A DNA stretch of 64,000 bases from Gordonia sp. (in: high G+C Gram-positive bacteria). Lineage in GTDB: Bacteria; Actinomycetota; Actinomycetes; Mycobacteriales; Mycobacteriaceae. A program made the translations under genes and the position numbers. Below, one piece after another: positions 29,840 through 37,852 of the stretch (its first letter is position 1; every line of letters begins with the position of its first letter). The notes under the pieces were generated by a model. The model was given only the letters and a program-made list of their open reading frames with translations. It searched no databases and was not told the origin of the DNA. Where the stretch lies: positions 33,089 through 97,088 of the forward strand of contig NZ_JAGQTN010000312.1 in the NCBI RefSeq assembly GCF_020438995.1, in the 5' to 3' direction.

Positions 29840-30604
29840 CTAGTCGCCGGTGTACTGGCCACCGATGGTGCCACGGACGACGATGGGGGTGCCTTGCGGG
29901 ACGTTGTCGTAGACCCACTTGGCGTTGGCATTGGTGATGTTGATGCAGCCGTGGCTCACATTGCTGTTGCCCTGCTGTGCCTCGGACCAAGGAGCGCCGT
30001 GGATGAAGATGCCGTCCCACGACATGCGCGTGGCGTACTCCACGTAGGTGCGGTAGCCCTCGGGGGAGTCGATCGGAACGCCGTACGTGGACGAATCCAT
30101 GTACATGTCCCGGTACTTTTCCTTGGTGTGGTAGACGCCGTTGGGGGTGGGGTGCTTGTTCGACCCCATGGAGATCGGCATCTGACGCAGGAACTTACCG
30201 TTGCGCCACCAGTAGATCTGATGCTTGGAATCGATCGCGAGCGCGACATACCCGGTCGAGGTCTGCACATTGGGGATGGCAGGGATCCACGGCTTGGGTG
30301 CAGGCGGCGGGGTGGAAGTCTTCGGCGTCGTCTTCGTCGACTTAGGCGTCTGAGTGAGCGTCGGCGGCTTCGGGGTGGTCTTGGGTGTGGTCTTCTGCAC
30401 CGTCAGGCCGGGGATATCCACGGGCGGCAGACCCGGAATCACTGTGACGGGTACGGCATTGGCCACACTCGGGAATGCGAGAACCACAGCAAGCACGCCG
30501 ACAGCCACACCGGTCAGGCGGCGCCCGGAGCGATGGTGAGCACGTCGTTTCGTTGTCAGCACTGGGATAGGAGCCTTTACTTTCGTGTATGAGCGGTTGC
30601 GCAT
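29840..30604 (-). CDS. Secreted L,D-transpeptidase (YkuD domain)
   Basis: A roughly 254-aa exported cell-wall enzyme that forms 3-3 peptidoglycan cross-links or attaches proteins. A basic n-region and hydrophobic segment ending FPSVANA form the signal peptide. A Thr/Lys/Pro-rich linker (about 75-110, with repeated TPK) spans the wall, then the YkuD domain. Its active site is HGAPW...SHGCINI with the catalytic Cys; the usual Arg of SHGCxR is Asn, as in several actinobacterial enzymes. ATG 30604 is directly preceded by GGGGG. GTG 30562, nearer the signal peptide, is an equally plausible start. Transcribed alone. Confidence 0.88.
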   Translation of the reverse strand: MRNRSYTKVKAPIPVLTTKRRAHHRSGRRLTGVAVGVLAVVLAFPSVANAVPVTVIPGLPPVDIPGLTVQKTTPKTTPKPPTLTQTPKSTKTTPKTSTPPPAPKPWIPAIPNVQTSTGYVALAIDSKHQIYWWRNGKFLRQMPISMGSNKHPTPNGVYHTKEKYRDMYMDSSTYGVPIDSPEGYRTYVEYATRMSWDGIFIHGAPWSEAQQGNSNVSHGCINITNANAKWVYDNVPQGTPIVVRGTIGGQYTGD

Positions 30605-30778
30605 CCCCCGACGCGCGGAATCTATCGTTACACAACCGTTGTGGATCGGCCAAAGGGTTGTGCGATAACACACTTCGCGAAGCGGAAAAGTCGTGGTGAA
30701 CGTAGGAAACTTTGAAATGTGATACCCATCACAGGTTTACGGCCGTCGGGAGGATTGCCGGGTATTAGCGCCTCGCGG

Positions 30779-30961
30779 TCACGCGGGCTGGTACTGGGTG
30801 CTCAGGTGCCGGGCCGGCTGGGCGCAGGCCTCGTTGCGGCACACGAGCATGACGTCGGTGCGGTCCTGGCCGCTCGTGGCATGGGTCATGTCGTGGCGCA
30901 GGAACAACAATTCCCCGCAGGTGGGGCATCGACGCTGGGTTTTGGTGTGAGTCGTGGACAT
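30779..30961 (-). CDS. Small zinc-ribbon protein, 60 aa
   Basis: A 60-aa polar protein with two cysteine knuckles, CPTCG at about residue 12 and CRNEAC at about residue 41. The spacing allows one four-Cys zinc site. It has no membrane segment, and no nuclease or helicase domain is attached. On the minus strand TACCCT lies 6 nt before the ATG, the leaderless pattern seen elsewhere in this window. I do not know a named family. It could be a nucleic-acid-binding accessory protein. The Cys pairs argue against a chance frame. Confidence 0.6.
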   Translation of the reverse strand: MSTTHTKTQRRCPTCGELLFLRHDMTHATSGQDRTDVMLVCRNEACAQPARHLSTQYQPA

Positions 30962-31095
30962 GACCCCAGGGTACGCTCGATGTGTCCTGCATCACAGTGA
31001 GTTGCTGCGGCGGTGACCTATGCCCGAGCGGGTGGGGTCCTTGTGCCCGAGGTGGTCGTCATCCGGGGTATTCGGGGACAGTCGAGACAGCGAAA

Positions 31096-31127
31096 GACCC
31101 CCGGGCCGCCAGGCGGATCCGGGGGTC
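31096..31127 (-). terminator. Probable terminator of tRNA-Gly
   Basis: Nine-base arms 31096-31104 and 31119-31127 enclose a second small stem. On the minus strand the hairpin lies just past the tRNA 3' end and is followed by a TCTTTC stretch. Confidence 0.6.
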
Positions 31128-31136
31128 GATTCGAGA

Positions 31137-31210
31137 TGGAGCGGGTGACGGGAATCGAACCCGCGTAGCTAGTTTGGAAGACTAGGGCTCTACCATTGAG
31201 CTACACCCGC
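31137..31210 (-). tRNA. tRNA-Gly (anticodon UCC)
   Basis: On the minus strand the acceptor GCGGGTG pairs with CACCCGC. The D arm is GCTC...GAGC, the anticodon loop CTTCCAA (anticodon TCC, reads GGA) and the T arm GCGGG-TTCGATT-CCCGT. The 3' CCA is encoded (31137-31139). Confidence 0.95.
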
Positions 31211-31432
31211 GTGCACCTGCTGCGACGGTGGTTGAGTCCGCCCGCCTGCTCGTGCGCAGCCGACTGTACCGGGTGGTCCCGGCAAACCTGAAATCGGCCC
31301 CCGGTCCCGGGGTGCGGCTCCGTATGTGGTGACCGGTGTCGGGCGGCGTACGACGGCCACGTACTATTTGCGGTTGGCCCTGCACGATGCCGAAGTCCGA
31401 CCAGGTCGGCACAGGCGAAACGGCGGGCCGAT

Positions 31433-31506
31433 CGGGATGTGGCGCAGCTTGGTAGCGCATCCGCTTTGGGAGCGGAGGGTCGCAGGTTCAAATCCTGTCA
31501 TCCCGA
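31433..31506 (+). tRNA. tRNA-Pro (anticodon UGG)
   Basis: The acceptor CGGGATG pairs with CATCCCG. The D arm is GCGC...GCGC, the anticodon stem TCCGC/GCGGA with loop TTTGGGA (anticodon TGG) and the T arm GCAGG-TTCAAAT-CCTGT with a terminal G-U. CCA is not encoded. It precedes tig by about 100 bp, a conserved actinobacterial arrangement. Confidence 0.95.
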
Positions 31507-31607
31507 CTCAATCAATACCCATAACTCGCACCACCGAAGACATTCACACCGACCCACTCAATCAAGACGCACGGAAGCAGATCCGGCGCAGACCAAGGAG
31601 CACCCGA

Positions 31608-32969
31608 GTGAAGAGCACCGTCGAGCAGTTGAGCCCCACCCGTGTGAAGCTCAACGTCGAGGTTCCGTTCGACGAGCTGTCCGCGGAGTTCGACCGCACC
31701 TATCGCACCTTGGCCTCGCAGATCCGCATCCCGGGCTTCCGCCCCGGTAAGGCTCCGGTGAAGCTGATCGAGGCCCGTGTCGGACGCGACTCGATCCTGG
31801 CCCAGGTGGTCAACGACGCGCTGCCGGCCAAGTACTCCGAGGCCGTCGCCGAGACCGAGACCAAAGCCATCGGCCAGCCCGAGATCGACCTGGCCGAGCT
31901 GGTGTACGGCGAGACCATCACCTTCACCGCGGAGGTCGACGTCCGGCCCGAGATCGAACTGCCCGACTACTCCACGCTCGCCGTCGAGGTCGACCCGATC
32001 GAGGTCGCCGACTCCGATGTCGATGAGCAGCTCGAAGGCCTGCGCGCCCGGTTCGGCACCTTGGTCGGTGTGGATCGGGGTGTCGACGAGGGTGACTTCA
32101 TCTCCATCGACCTGTCTGCCACCATCGACGGTGAGGCCGTGGACGAGGCAGCCACCGAGGGCCTGTCGCACGAGGTCGGTTCCGGTGAACTGATCGACGG
32201 CCTCGACGAGGCGGTCACCGGTCTCAAGGCCGGCGAGTCCAAGGTGTTCACCAGCAAGCTGGTGGCGGGCGATCACACCGGTGAGGACGCAGACATCACC
32301 GTCACCGTCAACTCGGTCAAGGTGCGTGAGCTCCCCGAACTCGACGACGACTTCGCGCAACTGGCCAGCGAGTTCGACACCGTCGACGAGCTGAAGACGA
32401 GCCTGCGTGAGCGGGTGGAGAACTCGGCGAAGGCCGAGCAGGCCACCCAGATCCGCGACAAGGTGCTGGAACTGCTTCTGGAGACCGTCGAGATCCCGCT
32501 CCCGGAGAAGGTCGTCGAGGACGAGGTCGAGGGTCAGCAGCATCAGGTGATCCACGCACTCGGCCACGATGACGAGCAGCTCAACCGCTTCCTCGAAGCG
32601 CAGGGCACCACCCGTGAGGAATGGGACGCCGAGGCCCGCGAATCGGCCGAGAAGTCTGTGCGCACCCAGCTGCTGCTGGACGCCATCGCCGACCAGCAGG
32701 AGACCGAGGTCAGCCAGGACGAGCTGACCCAGCAGATCTTCTTCCAGGCGCAGCGCTACGGCATGGCCCCGCAGGACTTCATCCAGCAGCTCACCCAGGC
32801 CAACCAGGTCGGTGCCGTATACGCCGATGTGCGTCGCGGCAAGGCGCTGGCCTCGATCGTCGGTGACGTCGCCGTGACCGACACCACCGGCGCGGCCGTC
32901 GACACCTCGGAGTTCTTCGGGCCCGATGAGGACGCCGACGAGGCCGACTCCGTCACTGACGAGAGCTGA
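31608..32969 (+). CDS. tig: Trigger factor (ribosome-associated chaperone and prolyl isomerase)
   Basis: A 453-aa chaperone that docks at the ribosomal exit tunnel. The N-terminal ribosome-binding domain carries the signature GFRPGKAP (near residue 45, IPGFRPGKAPVKLIEARVG). The FKBP-type PPIase domain follows (about 150-240, GDFISIDLSATIDG onward), then the helical substrate-binding C-terminal domain and an acidic tail (DEDADEADSVTDES). GTG 31608 was chosen because AAGGAG ends 7 nt upstream; the frame is open through the tRNA-Pro gene but that part cannot be coding. Upstream of clpP1-clpP2-clpX as in Rv2462c-Rv2457c. A terminator follows, so the clp genes have their own promoter. Confidence 0.95.
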   Translation: MKSTVEQLSPTRVKLNVEVPFDELSAEFDRTYRTLASQIRIPGFRPGKAPVKLIEARVGRDSILAQVVNDALPAKYSEAVAETETKAIGQPEIDLAELVYGETITFTAEVDVRPEIELPDYSTLAVEVDPIEVADSDVDEQLEGLRARFGTLVGVDRGVDEGDFISIDLSATIDGEAVDEAATEGLSHEVGSGELIDGLDEAVTGLKAGESKVFTSKLVAGDHTGEDADITVTVNSVKVRELPELDDDFAQLASEFDTVDELKTSLRERVENSAKAEQATQIRDKVLELLLETVEIPLPEKVVEDEVEGQQHQVIHALGHDDEQLNRFLEAQGTTREEWDAEARESAEKSVRTQLLLDAIADQQETEVSQDELTQQIFFQAQRYGMAPQDFIQQLTQANQVGAVYADVRRGKALASIVGDVAVTDTTGAAVDTSEFFGPDEDADEADSVTDES

Positions 32970-33011
32970 TCGGCCCGGCGAGAGCTGAACGGCGCAGTCG
33001 AGACACCTGCG

Positions 33012-33050
33012 ACAGCCGGTGCCGGGATATCCCCGGCACCGGCTGTTCTG
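33012..33050 (+). terminator. Terminator after tig
   Basis: A perfect 15-bp stem (33012-33026 with 33032-33046) and an AT-rich 5-nt loop, 42 bp beyond the tig stop and followed by TCTGCTC. Confidence 0.8.
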
Positions 33051-33160
33051 CTCTGAGCGAAGTAACGCCCGCGTGGCACTGACGAACACCCCCGATTGAC
33101 TAGTGTCGTTGGGGAACACCATGCATGACAGTCACATCACGACAGGTAAAGGTAGGAACT

Positions 33161-33772
33161 GTGAGTGAGCCGACCATCCACACACCCGGCTTGACGCGCG
33201 GCGCGCACATGAGTTCGGGCGTGGCCGGGCTGAACCTGACCGACTCGGTCTTCGAGCGCCTTCTGCGCGAGCGCATCATCTTCCTCGGCACCCAGGTCGA
33301 CGACGACATCGCCAACCGGCTGTGCGCACAGATCCTGTTGCTCGCAGCGGAGGATCCCACGCGCGACATCAGCCTGTACATCAACTCGCCGGGCGGATCG
33401 GTGACAGCCGGCATGGCCATCTTCGACACGATGCAGCTCGCCAAGTGCGACGTCGCCACCTACGCCATGGGCATGGCCGCCTCGATGGGGCAATTCCTGC
33501 TCGCGGCAGGCGCACCGGGTAAGCGCCACGCGCTGCCGCACGCGCGCATCATGATGCACCAGCCGTCGGCGGGCATCGGCGGTACGGCGGCCGACATCGC
33601 CATCCAGGCAGAGCAGTTCGCCGCCACCAAGCGCGAGATGAACCGGCTCAACTCCGAGTTCACCGGTCAGCCGTTGGAGAAGATTGAGGCCGACGCGGAC
33701 CGCGACAAGTGGTTCACCGCCGCCGAGGCCAAGGAGTACGGCATCGTCGATCACGTCATCGAGCGCGCCTGA
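33161..33772 (+). CDS. clpP1: ATP-dependent Clp protease proteolytic subunit 1
   Basis: A 203-aa serine peptidase that forms the mixed ClpP1P2 tetradecamer, essential in mycobacteria. The catalytic triad is visible: Ser108 in GMAASMG, His133 in ARIMMHQP and the Asp in [10 protein letters not shown] (about 182), each offset by ten from Mtb ClpP1. GTG 33161 is preferred, as AAAGG and AGGTAGGA precede it; ATG 33125 would add 12 residues not seen in relatives. It lies 76 bp before clpP2 and is probably co-transcribed with it. Actinobacterial clpP1P2 are commonly activated by ClgR; I saw only an imperfect match upstream. Confidence 0.95.
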   Translation: MSEPTIHTPGLTRGAHMSSGVAGLNLTDSVFERLLRERIIFLGTQVDDDIANRLCAQILLLAAEDPTRDISLYINSPGGSVTAGMAIFDTMQLAKCDVATYAMGMAASMGQFLLAAGAPGKRHALPHARIMMHQPSAGIGGTAADIAIQAEQFAATKREMNRLNSEFTGQPLEKIEADADRDKWFTAAEAKEYGIVDHVIERA

Positions 33773-33848
33773 GCGCTCGCGGATCCTCGACTCTTCCCAT
33801 TCCTAACGGCCACTCATCCCAATTGGCCACTCATCTACGGAGCAGAAG

Positions 33849-34538
33849 ATGACCAACACCTACTCGCCAGAGGTCGCCGCCGGAATCCCGGCGTCCGCCG
33901 ATTTCGTGCGCAGCATCCAGGCCCGCTACATCCTGCCGCAGTTCATCGAGCACACGCCCAACGGCCAGCGGCAGTACGATCCGTACGCCAAGCTCTTCGA
34001 AGAGCGCATCGTGTTCGTCGGTACCCCCATCGACCAGACCGTCGCCAACGACGTGATGGCGCAGTTGCTGGTGCTGGAGTCGCAGGACCCCGACCGCGAC
34101 ATCACGATGTACATCAACTCGCCCGGCGGCAGTGTGCCCGACATGCTCGCCATCTACGACACCATGCAGTACGTGCACTGCGACATCGTCACGGTGTGCC
34201 TCGGTGAGGCCGCGTCGGCGGCGGCCATCCTGCTGGCCGGCGGCACCCCCGGCAAGCGTGCCGCGCTGCCGAACGCCACCATCCTGATCCACCAGCCGCG
34301 CACCGGCGGGGCATTCCAGGGGCAGGTGTCGGATCTGGAGATCCAGGCCGCCGAGATCGAGCGCATCCGTAACCGGCTCGACGAGATCCTGTCCGGTCAT
34401 ACCGGTCAGCCCGCCGACAAGATCCGCCGCGATACCGACCGCGACAATATCCTCACAGCCGCACAGGCCAAGGAATACGGCATTGTGGACGAGGTCTTCG
34501 AGTACCGCAAGAAGTCGCTCAAGGCCCCGGCGTCGTAG
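33849..34538 (+). CDS. clpP2: ATP-dependent Clp protease proteolytic subunit 2
   Basis: The 229-aa partner subunit of ClpP1. Ser123 sits in [15 protein letters not shown] and His148 in [12 protein letters not shown], with the Asp in [12 protein letters not shown]. The longer N-terminus ([25 protein letters not shown]...) is typical of the ClpP2 type, whose ring docks the ClpX or ClpC1 ATPases. ATG 33849 follows GGAG at 6 nt. With clpX 121 bp downstream the three genes supply the whole ClpXP machine; adaptor or regulator genes are not nearby. Confidence 0.95.
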   Translation: MTNTYSPEVAAGIPASADFVRSIQARYILPQFIEHTPNGQRQYDPYAKLFEERIVFVGTPIDQTVANDVMAQLLVLESQDPDRDITMYINSPGGSVPDMLAIYDTMQYVHCDIVTVCLGEAASAAAILLAGGTPGKRAALPNATILIHQPRTGGAFQGQVSDLEIQAAEIERIRNRLDEILSGHTGQPADKIRRDTDRDNILTAAQAKEYGIVDEVFEYRKKSLKAPAS

Positions 34539-34659
34539 GCCGGACCGGACGTCTTCTCATTCACGGATGCTCGCGACATTTACCGGTAACGGTCGAAGTC
34601 GGGGCAGTTCACGGGTACCGTCGGAGTACCGACCCGACAGGAAGTAGGTAGAGCACGAG

Positions 34660-35940
34660 ATGGCGCGTATCGGAGACGGTGGGGACCTGCTCAAGTGCTC
34701 CTTCTGTGGAAAGAGCCAGAAGCAGGTCAAGAAGCTGATCGCCGGGCCCGGGGTCTACATCTGCGATGAGTGCATCGACCTGTGCAACGAGATCATCGAA
34801 GAGGAGCTCGCCGAGAACGGTGACGTCAAACTCGACGAGCTGCCCAAGCCCGCCGAGATCCGTGACTTCCTGGAGAACTACGTCATCGGCCAGGACACGG
34901 CCAAGCGCACACTCGCGGTGGCGGTCTACAACCACTACAAGCGCATCCAGGCGGGGGAGAAGAAGGATGCCCGTGGCGGCGAGTCCGTGGAGATCGCCAA
35001 GTCCAACATCCTGATGCTCGGCCCCACCGGCTGTGGTAAGACCTACCTGGCGCAGACCCTGGCCAAGATGCTCAACGTGCCGTTCGCTATCGCCGATGCC
35101 ACCGCACTGACCGAAGCCGGCTACGTGGGTGAGGACGTCGAGAACATCCTGCTCAAGCTCATCCAGGCCGCCGATTACGACGTCAAGCGCGCCGAGACCG
35201 GAATAATCTACATCGATGAGGTCGACAAGATCGCCCGCAAGAGCGAGAATCCGTCGATCACCCGTGATGTGTCGGGTGAGGGTGTGCAGCAGGCGCTGCT
35301 GAAGATCCTGGAGGGAACGCAGGCGTCGGTACCACCGCAGGGCGGCCGCAAGCACCCGCATCAGGAGTTCATCCAGATCGACACCACCAACGTGTTGTTC
35401 ATCGTGGCCGGTGCGTTCGCGGGGCTCGAGAAGGTCGTGTCCGAGCGCATCGGCAAGCGCGGCATCGGTTTCGGTAACGAGGTCACCACCAAGGACGTCA
35501 TCGATACCACCGATCACTTCGCGGAGGTGCTGCCGGAAGACCTGATCAAGTTCGGTCTGATCCCCGAGTTCATCGGCCGTCTGCCGATCGTCGCCTCGGT
35601 GACCAACCTCGACAAGGAGTCGCTGGTCACCATCCTGTCCCAGCCCAAGAATGCGCTGGTCAAGCAGTACACCAAGCTGTTCGAGATGGACAACGTCGAG
35701 CTGGAGTTCACCAAGGACGCACTCGAAGCCGTGGCCGATCAGGCGATCCACCGTGGCACCGGTGCCCGTGGCCTGCGCGCCATCATGGAAGAAGTCCTGC
35801 TGCCGGTGATGTACGACATCCCGAGCCGCGACGACGTCGAGAAGGTTGTGGTCACCGGAGAAACGGTGCGCGACAACGTGCTTCCGACCATCGTGCCACG
35901 TAAGGACACCCCGGAAGAGCGCCAGGACAAGACCGCCTGA
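34660..35940 (+). CDS. clpX: ATP-dependent Clp protease ATPase subunit ClpX
   Basis: A 426-aa AAA+ unfoldase that feeds substrates to ClpP1P2. The N-terminal zinc-binding domain has Cys13, Cys16, Cys35 and Cys38. Walker A is GPTGCGKT (about 125), Walker [10 protein letters not shown], with sensor and arginine-finger segments intact. The ClpP-docking IGF-type loop appears as [10 protein letters not shown]. Full family length. ATG 34660 has only weak purine-rich sequence ahead. The last five bases of the gene, including the TGA stop, belong to a 34-bp sequence that is tandemly duplicated, so the duplication changes no residue. Confidence 0.96.
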   Translation: MARIGDGGDLLKCSFCGKSQKQVKKLIAGPGVYICDECIDLCNEIIEEELAENGDVKLDELPKPAEIRDFLENYVIGQDTAKRTLAVAVYNHYKRIQAGEKKDARGGESVEIAKSNILMLGPTGCGKTYLAQTLAKMLNVPFAIADATALTEAGYVGEDVENILLKLIQAADYDVKRAETGIIYIDEVDKIARKSENPSITRDVSGEGVQQALLKILEGTQASVPPQGGRKHPHQEFIQIDTTNVLFIVAGAFAGLEKVVSERIGKRGIGFGNEVTTKDVIDTTDHFAEVLPEDLIKFGLIPEFIGRLPIVASVTNLDKESLVTILSQPKNALVKQYTKLFEMDNVELEFTKDALEAVADQAIHRGTGARGLRAIMEEVLLPVMYDIPSRDDVEKVVVTGETVRDNVLPTIVPRKDTPEERQDKTA

Positions 35941-36003
35941 TCTCACCCCTTGCCGGTTGCGTACCTAAGCCTGATCTCACCCCTTGCCGGTTGCGTACCT
36001 AAG
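35936..36003. repeat. Perfect 34-bp tandem duplication over the clpX stop codon
   Basis: Two identical 34-bp units (35936-35969 and 35970-36003), each beginning CCTGATCTCACCCC and ending CGTACCTAAG. The first contains the clpX stop codon and the second lies wholly in the intergenic DNA. Confidence 0.97.
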
Positions 36004-36044
36004 GAGTCCTGTCACGCATTCCGACGGGAAGCCGCAAACTTCTT

Positions 36045-36091
36045 GCTGGTTGATGTGTGAGGTCGCTTGCGCTCCTCACACATCAACCAGC
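36045..36091. repeat. Large palindrome, REP-like
   Basis: Arms 36045-36062 and 36074-36091 are perfect 18-bp inverted copies around an 11-nt loop. The arm reads GCTGGTTGATGTGTGAGG. No T-tract follows on either strand, so it is not a typical terminator. A related string (CAACCAGCGGAGG) recurs at about 36117. From memory, related Gordonia and Rhodococcus genomes carry intergenic repeats of this style built on GCTGGTTGA. Confidence 0.6.
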
Positions 36092-36115
36092 GGGGGGCGT
36101 TGCCTGCGGCGGTGC

Positions 36116-36958
36116 TCAACCAGCGGAGGTGCCGACTGGTTCGAGTCGGACCACGACCGCCTTGGACACCGGGGTGTTGGATTTGCGAGCCACAGACCCT
36201 AGCGGGATCAGCGGGTTGGTTTCGGGATAGTAGGCCGCGACGTTTCCGTGCGGAGTGTCGTAGGCGACCAGCTGGTAATCGTGCACCCGGCGTTCCTCGC
36301 GGCCGTCGGGTCCGTCGAATTCGGAGACTGCCACCCATTCCGATGAACACGCGCACTTGACGACCGCTCATCGCACCGATGGCGTGGACGGTGTCGAATC
36401 CGTGCTCGCGGGGGCTGTCGATGCCGAACTCCTTGCCCAGCGCGCCGAGGAAGGATTCGGGCATCTTCTCGAAGATGCCCATCGTGCGGTCGCCCTGAAC
36501 ATTGGAATGACCACGGACCGGGCACAATCCGGCGCCGGGTTTGCCGATCATGCCGCGCAGCAACAGCACGTTGGCGCCTTCACCGATCGTGGCCACCGAA
36601 TGCCGGTGCTGGGTCCAGCCCATCGCCCAGCACAGGACCGTGCGCTTGGACGACATCATCGTTTCGGCGAGCTGCTCTATCTCGGTGAGACTCAGGCCGG
36701 TGGCCTCCAGGACATCGTTGAAGTCCAGTTCGTCGAGCAGCGCGAGATACTCGTTGACGCCTCCGCAGTGTTCGTCGATAAACGCCTGGTCGAAGACGGT
36801 GCCGGGGTTCTTGCGCTCGGCGTCGAGCATGAGCCGTGCGATGCCGCGGAACAGGGCCATGTCTCCGCCGAGGCGGATCTGGAGGAAGTCGTCGGTGAGC
36901 GCGGTGCCCGAGGACTCATGGCACATGTTGGAGCAGTCGGGCATGTTATGGGTGCCGT
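36116..36958 (-). pseudogene. Decayed FdhF/YdeP-type molybdopterin oxidoreductase
   Basis: Fragments of a roughly 760-aa formate-dehydrogenase-like molybdoenzyme. The first piece starts abruptly at NMPDCSNMCHESSGTALT, after an in-frame stop and with no N-terminus. It then jumps straight to DDFLQIRLGGDMALFRGIAR, a loss of about 100 residues. It continues well preserved through CWAMGWTQHRHS and CPVRGHSNVQGDRTMG to VRVFIGMGG. There the frame changes and picks up the true C-terminus (VAVSEFDGPDG...YYPETNPLIPL...SNTPVSKAVVVRLEP), missing about 300 residues. Both N-terminus and iron-sulfur region are gone. The intact family uses bis-MGD cofactor, whose synthesis gene mobA is the next gene. Confidence 0.88.
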
Positions 36959-37076
36959 CGGTTCATCGACCTGATAGGTGTGTGGACCGTGATCGTCGGT
37001 GTCGCGCATGACAATCATTGTGCGCCAGAAATTGTGATCTCACCCTCAGCTGGGCCCGATGGCACACACTGGACGC

Positions 37077-37730
37077 ATGACCGACAGTGATCTGGAAAAC
37101 GGAGACATCGCCGAGACGCCTGTACCTATTTCACCGATCGCGGGAATCGTTCTCGCGGGTGGTAGGTCGCGGCGTATGGGTACCGATAAGGCGTCGATGC
37201 AGTGGCCGGGCGGCGACGCCGAGCCGATGCTCGCGCGCATCGTGCGCACCATCGCCGAACGGTGCGACCGGGTGTACGTGGTGGCCACGGAGGAATCGTC
37301 GGCGTACCAACTCCTGCACGGCACCGGAGGCCCTGAGGCGGTGTGGGTGACCGACGAGGAACCGGGCGCCGGACCGCTCGGCGGCCTCGCCGCGGGTCTC
37401 GCGGCGGCCGCCGCCGACGGATTCGGCCTGGGGTTCGTCTGTGCCACGGACATGCCCCTCATCGGTCCGGGGCTGATCGACGAACTGGCTCGCGGCGCCA
37501 CCCCGTCGACGCAGGCGGTGATCGCCCACGACGCCCGACGCGACCATCCGATGGCCGCCATCTACCGCACGTTGTCGGCGCAGGTCGTCGCTGATCTGGT
37601 CGCCGGTGGTGAGCGTCGAATGCTCGCGGTGACGGAGGCCCTGGAAACTCGCCGCGTCCCGGTCTCTGACCCCGAGTGGCTCACGAACGTCAACGCCCCT
37701 GAGGACCTGCACGACCTCCGCGTCTCCTGA
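37077..37730 (+). CDS. mobA: Molybdenum cofactor guanylyltransferase
   Basis: A 217-aa cytosolic nucleotidyltransferase that adds GMP to molybdopterin to make the MGD cofactor. The GTP-binding signature GIVLAGGRSRRMGTDKA (about residues 20-36) and the later CATDMPLIGPGLIDEL metal-binding Asp segment are intact. ATG 37077 is preferred over the upstream frame start at 37059. It is divergent from the decayed molybdoenzyme, so mobA presumably now serves other MGD enzymes elsewhere in the genome. A terminator hairpin follows. Confidence 0.9.
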   Translation: MTDSDLENGDIAETPVPISPIAGIVLAGGRSRRMGTDKASMQWPGGDAEPMLARIVRTIAERCDRVYVVATEESSAYQLLHGTGGPEAVWVTDEEPGAGPLGGLAAGLAAAAADGFGLGFVCATDMPLIGPGLIDELARGATPSTQAVIAHDARRDHPMAAIYRTLSAQVVADLVAGGERRMLAVTEALETRRVPVSDPEWLTNVNAPEDLHDLRVS

Positions 37731-37746
37731 CCAGCATGCTCGACTG

Positions 37747-37779
37747 TGCGATCTGTCCCGGAACCCGGGACAGATCGCA
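37747..37779 (+). terminator. Terminator after mobA
   Basis: Arms 37747-37760 and 37766-37779 form a perfect 14-bp stem with a 5-nt loop, 16 bp past the mobA stop. Confidence 0.8.
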
Positions 37780-37840
37780 ACCTCAGGCGCGGGTGGTCCG
37801 TGGGGTGGCGCCCGGCGCCCTGCCGGGTGCGCGGGTTTCC

Positions 37841-37852
37841 TAAGATTGTGGG
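37841..37852 (+). promoter_or_regulatory. Leaderless-type -10 box of valS
   Basis: TAAGAT (37841-37846), then 6 nt, then the GTG of valS at 37853. There is no ribosome site and no room for a T-box leader downstream of this promoter. Confidence 0.45.

Noticed and set aside
33036-33068. ClgR-type operator upstream of clpP1
   Set aside because: Only one half-site (AGCGAAG) fits; the other half is too poor a match.
36960-37018. Short segment MIVMRDTDDHGPHTYQVDEP before the decayed oxidoreductase
   Set aside because: Different frame from the enzyme and no family recognised; could be debris or chance.
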